A stretch of DNA of 64,000 nt from Sulfitobacter sp. EhC04 (GTDB lineage Bacteria > Pseudomonadota > Alphaproteobacteria > Rhodobacterales > Rhodobacteraceae), in contig NZ_LXYI01000045.1 in the NCBI RefSeq assembly GCF_001650875.1, forward strand, positions 184,412-248,411. The letters are read 5' to 3'. The translations under genes and the position numbers were made by a program. How positions within the stretch are numbered: the stretch's first letter is position 1; each line of letters begins with the position of its first letter. Positions 44,968-53,554 of the stretch are shown in pieces. The notes beneath the pieces were generated by a model, which worked only from the letters and a program-made list of their open reading frames with translations, had not been told where the DNA came from and searched no databases.

Positions 44968-47025
44968 GTGGAACACTCCGAAACAAGGGGCAGCATCATC
45001 GGCGTGGATGTCGGCGGCACCTTTACCGATCTGGTGATGGTGGACAGCGCAAGCGGCACCATGCGCATCGCCAAGACACCGACAACCCTGGACAATCAGG
45101 CCTTTGGCGTGCTGGCGGCCCTGGAACAGGCCGAGGTCGATCTGGCGGATGTGGGCCTGATCGTGCATGGCACCACCACCACCACCAACGCGGTGCTGGA
45201 ACGCAAACTGTCGCGCACCGGGCTGATTACCACGGCAGGCTTCCGCGACGTGCTGGAACTGGGGCGGCGCACCCGCCCGCAGGCTTACGGGATGAAAGGA
45301 CAATTCACCCCGATCATCCCCCGCGACCTGCGGCTGGAAGTACCCGAACGGATGGATGCGCAGGGCAATGTGCTGACCCCGCTGGATGAGGGTGCTTTGC
45401 GCGCCGCGATCAAACAGTTGATCGCCGAAGGCTGCGAGGCGCTGGTGATCCACTTCCTTCATGCCTATGCCAATCCGGCGCATGAGCTGCGCGCCGCCGA
45501 GATCGCCGCCGAAGTCTGGCCAAACGCCTATATCACCACCGGCCACAGCCTGCTGTCGGAAAGCCGGGAGTTCGAGCGCGGCGTGACGGCGGCGGTCAAT
45601 GCCTCTGTCCAGCCGCTGCTGGAACGCTATGTGGCGCGGCTGCGCGACGAACTGGCGGCCAAAGGGTATCGCGGCGACGTGCTGGTGATGAACGGCAATG
45701 GCGGCATGGTGTCCTCGAAACTGGTTGCGCGGGAGGCGGCAAAAACCGTGATGTCCGGCCCTGCCTCTGGCGTGATGGCCGCCGCCTATACCGGCAGGCG
45801 CGCGGGCGAGCCGAACCTGCTGACCTATGACATGGGCGGCACCAGCACCGATGTGGCGCTGATCCGCGACGGCACGCCGCCGGTCTCGAACGAGATCGAG
45901 GTCGAATATGCCATGCCGATCCATGTGCCCATGGTGGACGTGCGCACCGTGGGGGCCGGGGGCGGTTCCATCGCGCGGGTCAATGCGGCGGGGCTGCTGG
46001 AGGTCGGACCGGAAAGCGCCGGGGCCGATCCCGGCCCGATCTGCTATGGCAAGGGCGGCACAAGGCCCACGATTTCGGATGCCAATATGCTGCTGGGTCG
46101 TCTGAACACCGACAAGCTGAACGCGGTGGCGGGCGGCGTCGGGATGGACGACCTTGCCGCGATCTTTGCCCGTGAGTTGGGCGCGCCGCTCGGCGTCGAT
46201 GCCCATGGCGCCGCCGAAGCCGTGATCCGCATGGCCAATGCCAAGATGGCAGGCGCAATCCGCATGGTGTCGCTGTCGCTGGGCGCTGATCCGCGCGACT
46301 TTGCCCTCTTCGCCTTTGGCGGTGCAGGGCCGCTGCATGCCGCCGCCCTTGCCCGCGAGTTGGGTGTGCCGCGTGTGTTGGTCCCTGCGCGCCCCGGCAT
46401 CACCAATGCGCTGGGCTGCGCCGTGGCGGACCTGCGCCATGATTTCGTGCAAACCCTGAACCAGCCGCTGGACGATCTGGACCTGACGACGCTGCACGCC
46501 GCTTTTGCCGACCAACTGGCCGAGGGTCAGGCCGCGCTGGCGCGCGAGAATGTCACCGTCACCGGTGTCGAACATCATTTCAGCGCCAACATGCAGTTTC
46601 TGGGGCAAAGCCATGTGGTGCGGGTGCCGCTGGAGGATGCAACACCTTCGGCGGAGACCCTGCGGGACCGTTTCAACGCGGTCTATTGGCAGCGGTTCAA
46701 GGTGGACCTGCCGGAGATCCGCGCGCGGATCGTGAACGTAAACTGCTCGGTCATCGGGGTCTGCGCACCCGTGGACCTGTCGCTGCTGATCGACGCGGGC
46801 GGCAGGCAAGCCAGCGCCACGCCGACGGGCCACCGCACCGTCCATTTCGATGGCAGCCCTCATGATACGCCGGTCTACTGGCGCGACCATCTGCCATCGG
46901 ATGTGACGCTGGACGGTCCCGCCATCATCGAACAGCTGGACTGCACCACGCTGATCCCGCCGGGTGACCGGGTGACCGGCGGCGTTGACGGCAACCTGAT
47001 GATCCATATCGGAGCGGCGACATGA
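44968..47025 (+). CDS. hyuA: ATP-dependent hydantoinase/oxoprolinase subunit A
   Basis: 685 residues from the GTG at 44968, which has GAAAGG 7 bases upstream; another GTG at 44944 lacks a site. ASKHA-fold ATPase: IIGVDVGGTFTDLVMVD, HGTTTTTNAVLERK, VMNGNGGMVSSKLVAREA, TVMSGPASGVMAA and YDMGGTSTDVALI. This subunit phosphorylates a cyclic amide so that the B subunit can open the ring (N-methylhydantoin, 5-oxoproline and related lactams). It overlaps hyuB by 4 bases. The lactam used here is unknown. Confidence 0.9.
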   Translation: MEHSETRGSIIGVDVGGTFTDLVMVDSASGTMRIAKTPTTLDNQAFGVLAALEQAEVDLADVGLIVHGTTTTTNAVLERKLSRTGLITTAGFRDVLELGRRTRPQAYGMKGQFTPIIPRDLRLEVPERMDAQGNVLTPLDEGALRAAIKQLIAEGCEALVIHFLHAYANPAHELRAAEIAAEVWPNAYITTGHSLLSESREFERGVTAAVNASVQPLLERYVARLRDELAAKGYRGDVLVMNGNGGMVSSKLVAREAAKTVMSGPASGVMAAAYTGRRAGEPNLLTYDMGGTSTDVALIRDGTPPVSNEIEVEYAMPIHVPMVDVRTVGAGGGSIARVNAAGLLEVGPESAGADPGPICYGKGGTRPTISDANMLLGRLNTDKLNAVAGGVGMDDLAAIFARELGAPLGVDAHGAAEAVIRMANAKMAGAIRMVSLSLGADPRDFALFAFGGAGPLHAAALARELGVPRVLVPARPGITNALGCAVADLRHDFVQTLNQPLDDLDLTTLHAAFADQLAEGQAALARENVTVTGVEHHFSANMQFLGQSHVVRVPLEDATPSAETLRDRFNAVYWQRFKVDLPEIRARIVNVNCSVIGVCAPVDLSLLIDAGGRQASATPTGHRTVHFDGSPHDTPVYWRDHLPSDVTLDGPAIIEQLDCTTLIPPGDRVTGGVDGNLMIHIGAAT

Positions 47026-48671
47026 GCAGTATCGACCCCATCACCCTTTCGGTCATCCAGGCCGGGCTGCAACAGGTCTGTGACGAGATGGATCTGAGCT
47101 TTTCCCGCGCCGCCTTTTCCCCCGTGATCGCAGAGGCGAACGACCGTTCCGACGGGATCTATGCCGCCGAGGATGGCGCGCTGATCGCGCAGGGCGCGGG
47201 TGGCTTGCCGGTCTTTGTCGGCACCATGCAATATTCCACCCGCACGCTGATCGAGATGATTGCCGCAGGCACCGCCGCCGCGCCGCAGCCCGATGACATC
47301 TACATCGTGAACGACCCCTATCTGGGCGGCACGCACCTGATGGACGTCCGCTTTGCCCGGCCCTTCTATCGCAACGGCGAAATCTTCTGCTGGCTGAGTA
47401 ACACGGGGCATTGGCCCGACACGGGCGGTGCCGTGCCGGGCGGCTTTTCGGCCTCGGCCACCAGCGTCGAACAGGAAGGGCTGCGCCTGCCCCCCGTGCG
47501 CCTGTTCAAGCAGGGTGTGCTGGACCCGGAGATCTATGCCATCATCTGCTCCAACATCCGGGTCGCCGACCAGCGTATCGGTGACGTCAAAGCGCAGGCC
47601 GCCGCGCTGATGGTGGGAGAGGAACGGCTGAACGCGCTGCTGGACCGTTACGGCGACGACGTGGTGCGCACGGCGATTGCCGAACTGCGCACGCGGGCCG
47701 AGGCGCAGATGCGCAGCCTGATCGACGAGATCGCTGAGGGGGAATATACCTCAACCGCCTGGATCGACAGCGACGGCGTGGTGAACGAACCGCTGGCGAT
47801 CCGGCTGAAGATCACCAAGACGCCGGGCCACCTGACCTTTGATTTTGCAGGCAGCAGCCCGCCCTGCATGGGGCCGATGAATTCAGTGCTCGCCACCACT
47901 TTGTCCTCGGTCTATCTCGCGATGCGCCATATCTTTCCGCAGGTGCCGATCAGCGCGGGCGCTTTCGAACCGCTGGAGGTGATCCGCCCGGTCGGGACCT
48001 TCCTTGACGCGCAATACCCGCGCCCGGTGTCAGGCTGCGCGGCCGAGGTCAGCCAGCGCATCGCCGAAGCCGTCTTTGCCGCGCTGGTCGAGGCGCTGCC
48101 GCACCGCGTCACCGCCGCCCCCGCAGGCACCAGCGGCAATTTCGCGCTGGGCGGCCATGACCCGATGACGGGGCGCGATTTCGTGATGTACCAGCTTTCG
48201 GGCGGCGGCTATGGCGGCAATGCGGACCATGACGGCATCGCCAACGGCTGTTCGACCATCGGCATCTCCAAAGCCCCCCCGGTCGAGATCATGGAGCAGA
48301 ATTTTCCGGTGCTCTACCACCGCTATGCCCTGCGCGAGGGGTCAGGCGGTGCGGGGCGGCATCGCGGCGGTCTGGGACTGGACTATGAGTTGGAACTCAG
48401 GCGCGGTGACGCGCGGGCCAGTTTCGTGATGGACCATGGACGCTTCGGCCCCCAGGGCGCGCTGGGCGGTGCGGATGGTGCGGTGAACGAGGTCGAGGTC
48501 TGGCGCGATGGTGTGAAATACATCCCCGAACACCTGTCCAAAGAACAGGATATCGCGCTGAAAGCAGGCGACCGGGTGCGGGTGAAAACCCCCGGCGGCG
48601 GCGGTTTCGGCAAGGCGGAGGACCGCGACCCGGTGCTCAGCGCCGAGGATGAAAGATTGGGCCGGACCTAG
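47022..48671 (+). CDS. hyuB: ATP-dependent hydantoinase/oxoprolinase subunit B
   Basis: 549 residues, full length for HyuB. Family segments: ITLSVIQAGLQQVCDEMDLS, NDPYLGGTHLMDVRFARPF, QRIGDVKAQAAALMVGEER, GYGGNADHDGIANGCSTIG and REGSGGAGRHRGGLGLDYEL. It pairs with HyuA in ATP-driven hydrolysis of a hydantoin-like or lactam ring. In the context of the molybdenum hydroxylase and 6-hydroxynicotinate-reductase-like genes it could open a reduced N-heterocycle. It converges with the Anbu peptidase gene. Confidence 0.9.
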   Translation: MSSIDPITLSVIQAGLQQVCDEMDLSFSRAAFSPVIAEANDRSDGIYAAEDGALIAQGAGGLPVFVGTMQYSTRTLIEMIAAGTAAAPQPDDIYIVNDPYLGGTHLMDVRFARPFYRNGEIFCWLSNTGHWPDTGGAVPGGFSASATSVEQEGLRLPPVRLFKQGVLDPEIYAIICSNIRVADQRIGDVKAQAAALMVGEERLNALLDRYGDDVVRTAIAELRTRAEAQMRSLIDEIAEGEYTSTAWIDSDGVVNEPLAIRLKITKTPGHLTFDFAGSSPPCMGPMNSVLATTLSSVYLAMRHIFPQVPISAGAFEPLEVIRPVGTFLDAQYPRPVSGCAAEVSQRIAEAVFAALVEALPHRVTAAPAGTSGNFALGGHDPMTGRDFVMYQLSGGGYGGNADHDGIANGCSTIGISKAPPVEIMEQNFPVLYHRYALREGSGGAGRHRGGLGLDYELELRRGDARASFVMDHGRFGPQGALGGADGAVNEVEVWRDGVKYIPEHLSKEQDIALKAGDRVRVKTPGGGGFGKAEDRDPVLSAEDERLGRT

Positions 48672-48701
48672 TCCGCGCCTTGCGCCACCCTGCCCGCCCC
48701 G

Positions 48702-49433
48702 TCAGACCGAATAGCTGGGCAAAAGCTGGAACGCATCGCGCAGCGCGTCGCCCCAACCGGTCGAGATGGATTGATACACCGGATCGTCCTTGTCCACGCG
48801 CTTTTGCCGAGAGGTGTCGAAGGAATCCGTCTCATACACCATCAGATCAAAGGGCAGCCCCACCGACAGGTTCGACTTCACTGTCGAATCGAACGAGACC
48901 AGCAAGAGTTTGATTGCCTCTTCAAAACCCATGTTCCTGTCATAGGCCCGCACGAGGATTGGTTTGCCATATTTCGTCTCGCCGATCTGAAAGAACGGCG
49001 TGTCATCGGTGATCTCGATGAAATTGCCCTGGGGGTAGACCAGGAATACCGTGGGCGGCCCCGCCCCGATCTGTCCGCCGACAATGACCGAGGCGGCAAA
49101 TTGGTCATCCGATGTCTGCCCGCTGGGCGAACTGTCCACGATCACTTCCTTGAGGGTTGCGCCCACGAGGCGGGCCACCTGAAACATGGTGGTCTGACGC
49201 AGGATGCTGGGGTCACGGTCCTCGGGCGACTTGGAGCGTTCCTCAAGCAGGCTGATCATCGCCTGGGTGGTGGCCAGGTTGCCAGCGGTCATGATGGTGA
49301 TGACCCGTTCGCCCGGCGTGGACCAGGTGAACATCTTTTTGCTGGTTGCAAAGTTATCGACACCTGCGCTGGTGCGGGTATCCGACATAAAGACGAGACC
49401 CTTGTTGATCCGCATCCCGATGCAATAGGTCAT
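48702..49433 (-). CDS. Anbu proteasome-related peptidase
   Basis: 243 residues of the Ntn-hydrolase/proteasome-beta fold. After loss of Met1 the N-terminal Thr (MTYCIGMRINKGLVF) would be the nucleophile; the catalytic Asp is in MSDTRTSAG and the Lys in ATSKKMF. Length and the neighbours, transglutaminase, alpha-E and ATP-grasp genes, identify it as Anbu, a bacterial ancestral-type proteasome subunit that forms helical or ring assemblies, rather than HslV (about 175 residues). It is last in the four-gene operon. Substrates are unknown. Confidence 0.9.
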   Translation of the reverse strand: MTYCIGMRINKGLVFMSDTRTSAGVDNFATSKKMFTWSTPGERVITIMTAGNLATTQAMISLLEERSKSPEDRDPSILRQTTMFQVARLVGATLKEVIVDSSPSGQTSDDQFAASVIVGGQIGAGPPTVFLVYPQGNFIEITDDTPFFQIGETKYGKPILVRAYDRNMGFEEAIKLLLVSFDSTVKSNLSVGLPFDLMVYETDSFDTSRQKRVDKDDPVYQSISTGWGDALRDAFQLLPSYSV

Positions 49434-49465
49434 CCGATTTTCCGATTTTGAGGTTCAGTGCAGAA

Positions 49466-50266
49466 CTACTGCTGCACCTGCAAAGATACAATCAATTCTT
49501 CCTCTGCCGACCCCAGCCGCAGCCCTTCGATCGGCGAGGCATCGCGCGCGTCGCGCCCGATGGCGATGCGCACATAGCGTTCATCCGGCGAATAGCCGTT
49601 GGAGATGTCGAAACCGACCCAGCCCAGCCCGTCCACATGGGCCTCCGCCCAGGCGTGGGTGGCATCCTGATCCACCCGGTCGTTCATCATCAGGTAGCCG
49701 CTGACATAACGCGCCGGAATGCCCGCCACCCGCGCCGCCGAGATGAAGATCTGCGCATGATCCTGACAGACCCCGCCGCCGCCACTGGTCAGCGCCTCTT
49801 CGGCGGTGGTGTGGCTATGGGTGTTGCCCAGCACATATGGCACCCGTTCCAGGATCGCGGCGGACAGCCCATGCAGCCCGTCCAGCGGATTGTCATATCC
49901 CGCCAACAGCCCCGCGATGTCGCGGATTGCGGGGCCGGGTGTCGTTGGCAAGGTCGGCTCCCTGAAATGCCACAGTGGCGCACGGGTATAGACCTGACCC
50001 ATCACGCCATCGGCGCTTTTGGTATCAACCGTGCCAGACGCCTTGATCGACAGCGCCTGCCCGCCGGGGTCGAGGCTGACCAGATCGACGTGGTTGCCGT
50101 AATGGTCAAGGTACTGGTTTTCCAGCTTGCCGCCGCTGATCACGATATTCCAATCGGCGACGTCCTGCACCACGCAGGACAGCGGACGCAGGCGCACCTT
50201 TTGCAGCGCGTAGCTGACCGGCGCGCTGTAGAGGTATTTGGTGGTGTGGCTGATCTGGATCTGCAT
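49466..50266 (-). CDS. Transglutaminase-like cysteine peptidase family protein
   Basis: 266 residues. An N-terminal bacterial transglutaminase-associated beta domain (1-140: ISHTTKYLYSAPVSYALQKV) precedes the transglutaminase core with the catalytic triad Cys in GGGVCQDHAQIF, His in DATHAWAEAHV and Asp in WVGFDISNGYSPDERYV. No signal peptide, so cytoplasmic. It directly abuts the alpha-E gene. In Anbu operons it is thought to cut or form isopeptide/amide bonds made by the ATP-grasp partner. Confidence 0.9.
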   Translation of the reverse strand: MQIQISHTTKYLYSAPVSYALQKVRLRPLSCVVQDVADWNIVISGGKLENQYLDHYGNHVDLVSLDPGGQALSIKASGTVDTKSADGVMGQVYTRAPLWHFREPTLPTTPGPAIRDIAGLLAGYDNPLDGLHGLSAAILERVPYVLGNTHSHTTAEEALTSGGGGVCQDHAQIFISAARVAGIPARYVSGYLMMNDRVDQDATHAWAEAHVDGLGWVGFDISNGYSPDERYVRIAIGRDARDASPIEGLRLGSAEEELIVSLQVQQ

Positions 50267-51208
50267 CTATCCGGTGAACCTGTAATCCTGCTCGATCTGC
50301 TGTGCAAGCCGGGCGGTGTCGTCGATCACCGTCTCGACAAACTCGTGCAACCCTTCTTCAAAGATCGACCCGATGTCGCGCCCCTTGAGACGCGCCAGCA
50401 GTTGCTCGGCCAGATCGTTGGATGGTTTGCGGGCCTTGTATTCATCCGCCAGCAAGCCGAGATTCGCGGCGATCTGGGTGGCGCAGAAATTCAGCGACCT
50501 TGGCATGCGGGAATCGAGGATCAGGAAATTCGCGATGGCGGGGGCGGTAAAGTCGTCTTCCACCGCCCAGCGAAACGACCGATGCGCCGAGACCGAGCGC
50601 AGCACGGTTTCCCATTGCACATTGTCCAGCCGGCTGCCGACAAAGGACGGCGACGGCAACAGCGAATAGTATTTCACGTCGATGATGCGCGCGGTGCTGT
50701 CCATCCGCTCTATCGCAATGCCGAGGCTGCAGAAATCATAGATGTCATTGCGCAGCATTGTCCCGTGCAACGCCCCGCGCACCAGCGCCGCCTGTTGCCG
50801 GATCACGGCAAGAACCCCCGGCACTTCGGTCTCCGGCACGGGGTTCTTCAACAGCTCCGAAAACATCATCCAGGTGTCGTTGACCGCATACCAGACCTCG
50901 GTGGTCAGCGCGGTGCGGGTCAGCCGCGCATTGTCGCGGGCGGCCTTGATGATCGACAGGACCGAACTGGGGTTATGCGCCTCGCGCAGCAGGAAATTGA
51001 TCACCTGGCTGCTGTCGTACCCCTCGTGATGCGCCTCGTAGGTGTCCTGACTGGCCGAGGTGACGATCACCGATTTCCATTCCGCTTCCGCGTGGTTGGA
51101 CCGGGTCAGCGCGATGCGGAACCCCGCCTCTATCAGTCGGGCGATATTCTCTGCCCGCTCAAGATAGCGGAACATCCAGTACAATCCACCTGCGGTTTTT
51201 CCAAGCAT
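50267..51208 (-). CDS. Alpha-E domain protein
   Basis: 313 residues, nearly all helical, beginning MLGKTAGGLYWMFRYLERAEN, the hallmark of alpha-E proteins, with conserved Glu/Asp/Arg in helices (LERAENIARLIEAGF; AIERMDSTARIIDVKYY). Alpha-E proteins always accompany a circularly permuted ATP-grasp enzyme and a transglutaminase, and are suspected to be part of a peptide-synthesis or tagging system. One base separates it from the ATP-grasp gene and none from the transglutaminase. Confidence 0.9.
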   Translation of the reverse strand: MLGKTAGGLYWMFRYLERAENIARLIEAGFRIALTRSNHAEAEWKSVIVTSASQDTYEAHHEGYDSSQVINFLLREAHNPSSVLSIIKAARDNARLTRTALTTEVWYAVNDTWMMFSELLKNPVPETEVPGVLAVIRQQAALVRGALHGTMLRNDIYDFCSLGIAIERMDSTARIIDVKYYSLLPSPSFVGSRLDNVQWETVLRSVSAHRSFRWAVEDDFTAPAIANFLILDSRMPRSLNFCATQIAANLGLLADEYKARKPSNDLAEQLLARLKGRDIGSIFEEGLHEFVETVIDDTARLAQQIEQDYRFTG

Positions 51209-51209
51209 A

Positions 51210-52634
51210 TCAGTCGTCCAGAACCCAGGTGTCTTTGGTGCCGCCGCCCTGGCTGGAGTTCACCACCAGCGATCCCGCCTGCAGCGCCACCCGCGTCAGA
51301 CCGCCGGGCGTGATGTTGATACCCTTGGGCGAGACCAGCGCAAAGGGGCGCAGATCGACGTGCCGGGGAGCCAACCCGCTTTCGGTAAAGATCGGCACGG
51401 TGGACAGGGCCAATGTGGGCTGAGCGATATAGTTGTCGGGCCGCGCGCGCAGTTTATCGGCAAAGGCGGCGATTTCCGCCTTGCTGGCGGCGGGCCCCAC
51501 GAGCATCCCGTAACCGCCCGATCCATGGACCTCCTTCACCACCAGATCCGCGAGGTTATCAAGCACGTATTTCAGGCTGTCAGGCTCTGAACACCGGTGC
51601 GTCTCCACGTTCTTCAGGATGGCCCGTTCGCCGGTATAGAATTCAACGATGTCGGGCATGTAGCTATAGATCGCCTTGTCATCCGCGACGCCGGTGCCGG
51701 GGGCATTGGCGATGGTAATATTGCCCGCGCGGTAGACATCCATGATCCCCGGCACCCCCAGCATGGAGGCGGGGTTGAACGTCAACGGATCGAGGAATTC
51801 GTCATCGACCCGGCGGTAGATCACGTCGATCACCTTGTAGCCTTGCGTGGTGCGCATGGTGATATGGCCATCCACGACCCTCAGGTCATGCCCCTCCACC
51901 AGTTCCACGCCCATTTGATCGGCAAGGAAACTATGTTCGTAATAGGCAGAGTTGAATATCCCCGGCGTCAGCACCGCCACACAGGGCCGTCCGGTGCAGG
52001 AAGCCGGTGCCGATGCCTCAAGCGCGCGGCGCAGGTTCTTGGGGTAGTCGCTGACCGGCTGCACCCGGATTGTGCTGAAAAGTTCGGGGAACATCTGCAA
52101 CATGGTCTCGCGGTTTTCCAGCATGTAGCTGACACCGGAAGGCGTGCGCGCATTGTCCTCAAGAACAAAGAAGTCGTCCTCGCCCGTGCGCACCATATCT
52201 GTCCCCACGATATGGGTGTAGACGCCGCCCGGCGGGGTAAAGTCCATCATCTGCGGCAAAAAGGCGTCGTTGCGCGCGATCAGCTCCGTCGGAATGATCC
52301 CTGCCCGCAGAATTTCCTGCCGGTTGTAGATGTCATGCAGAAAGGCGTTCAGCGCCGCGACACGCTGCTCGATCCCGCGCGACAGCTTGGTCCACTCCCG
52401 GCTCGACAGGATGCGCGGGATCAGATCGAAGGGGATCAGCCGTTCCTCGGCATCCGCCTGACCATAGACGTTGAAGGTGATCCCGGTGCGGCGAAAGAAC
52501 GCCTCTGCCTCGGCAGCCTTTTGCGCAAGGCGCTGGTTGTCCTGTGCCGAAAACCACGCATCGTAATAGTCATATGGGGGACGCGCCCCGGCGTCTGACC
52601 GCATTTCATTGAAGGGAAAGACTTTTGAATTCAT
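51210..52634 (-). CDS. Circularly permuted type 2 ATP-grasp protein
   Basis: 474 residues from the ATG at 52632-52634 (MNSKVFPFNEM); an internal ATG 10 codons on is also possible. Segments: LIPFDLIPRILSSREWTKLS, FHDIYN in LNAFLHDIYNRQEIL, DFFVLEDNARTPSGVSYML, GTGVADDKAIYSYMPDIVE and VKEVHGSGGYGMLVGP, the last a glycine-rich nucleotide loop. Family members are predicted amide- or peptide-bond-forming ligases. First gene of the Anbu operon, so the operon promoter should lie in 52635-52936. Confidence 0.9.
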   Translation of the reverse strand: MNSKVFPFNEMRSDAGARPPYDYYDAWFSAQDNQRLAQKAAEAEAFFRRTGITFNVYGQADAEERLIPFDLIPRILSSREWTKLSRGIEQRVAALNAFLHDIYNRQEILRAGIIPTELIARNDAFLPQMMDFTPPGGVYTHIVGTDMVRTGEDDFFVLEDNARTPSGVSYMLENRETMLQMFPELFSTIRVQPVSDYPKNLRRALEASAPASCTGRPCVAVLTPGIFNSAYYEHSFLADQMGVELVEGHDLRVVDGHITMRTTQGYKVIDVIYRRVDDEFLDPLTFNPASMLGVPGIMDVYRAGNITIANAPGTGVADDKAIYSYMPDIVEFYTGERAILKNVETHRCSEPDSLKYVLDNLADLVVKEVHGSGGYGMLVGPAASKAEIAAFADKLRARPDNYIAQPTLALSTVPIFTESGLAPRHVDLRPFALVSPKGINITPGGLTRVALQAGSLVVNSSQGGGTKDTWVLDD

Positions 52635-52936
52635 AGGTAAAACATATGCCAAACCTGCCGTCTGGCAATCTTGCACGTGAAATCTGCCCCACAGGCTTGC
52701 CCAAAACATCGCCGTTCGCGGTGAAATGCTCAGTAATAAGGCACACCCAAGAAGATGTCGCGCCGAAATGCCCGGCGCTTGCGGGTTTCAGGCTATTTCT
52801 GGGCTGATCCAGGGGCCGGATCGGGTGTTCAGATTTCCGGTTGCACCCGGCCCCCTGCCGGAGGACCCTTGGGCCGGTGGCGGCATGGGCCGCTGCACCA
52901 CCCCGGCACGAAACCCCGCGATCAGGCAGGTAAGCG
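52635..52936. other. Divergent control region, Anbu operon and flavodoxin gene
   Basis: About 300 bases between two divergent genes. No additional gene is supported. It should hold both promoters; I could not single out convincing -35/-10 boxes. Confidence 0.5.
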
Positions 52937-53422
52937 ATGACAAAACTCCTTGTGGTCTATCATTCCAAAACCGGCGGCAGCAGGCAGATGGCCGAAGCAG
53001 CCGCCAAGGCCGCAGAGGCCGAAACACCCACGACCCTGCTGGCCGCCGCCGACGCCGGGCCGGACGATCTGCTGGCCGCCGACGGCTACATCTTTTGCGC
53101 GCCCGAGAACCTCGCGGCGATTGCCGGCGTGATGAAGGATTTCTTTGACCGCTGTTATTACCCTGTCCTGGGCCGGATCGAAGGCCGCCCCTATGCCCAG
53201 ATGGTCTGTGCCGGATCAGACGGAGAAAACGCCAAACGCCAGACCGCCCGCATCGCCCAGGGCTGGCGATTGAAAGAGGTTCAATCTGCCATCATCGTCT
53301 GCACGCATGCCCAGACGCCCGAGGAAACTCTGGCGGAAAAGACGATACCGGAAAAGGAACTTGCCCTGTGCCGCGACCTGGGCGCGGCGATGGGGGCTGG
53401 CCTGAGCATGGGCATGTTCTAG
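52937..53422 (+). CDS. Flavodoxin-like/NAD(P)H-dependent FMN protein
   Basis: 161 residues. The N-terminal KLLVVYHSKTGGSRQMAEAA is a flavodoxin phosphate-binding loop for FMN; DGYIFCAPENLAAIAGVMKDFFDRC holds the segment over the isoalloxazine ring, here abbreviated GYIFCAPENLAAIAG. Such proteins are flavodoxins or quinone/FMN reductases; partner unknown. Monocistronic, followed by a large hairpin terminator. Confidence 0.82.
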   Translation: MTKLLVVYHSKTGGSRQMAEAAAKAAEAETPTTLLAAADAGPDDLLAADGYIFCAPENLAAIAGVMKDFFDRCYYPVLGRIEGRPYAQMVCAGSDGENAKRQTARIAQGWRLKEVQSAIIVCTHAQTPEETLAEKTIPEKELALCRDLGAAMGAGLSMGMF

Positions 53423-53438
53423 GGCGTCTGACGAAATA

Positions 53439-53510
53439 CCTGAAACATCAAGCATCACGCAACGCGTTGAAATCTCTGATTTCAGGCAGCGTTGCGTGAT
53501 TCAGGTTTTT
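53439..53510 (+). terminator. Nested hairpin terminator after the flavodoxin-like gene
   Basis: ATCACGCAACGC (53454-53465) pairs with GCGTTGCGTGAT (53489-53500), with an inner TGAAATC/GATTTCA stem and an outer CCTGAA/TTCAGG stem ending directly before TTTTT (53506-53510). The long, layered palindrome could also be a dispersed repeat unit. Confidence 0.7.
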
Positions 53511-53554
53511 CGCATGACGCGTTTAGAGCGGACCTTCCCTATGGTCCGGATGGC

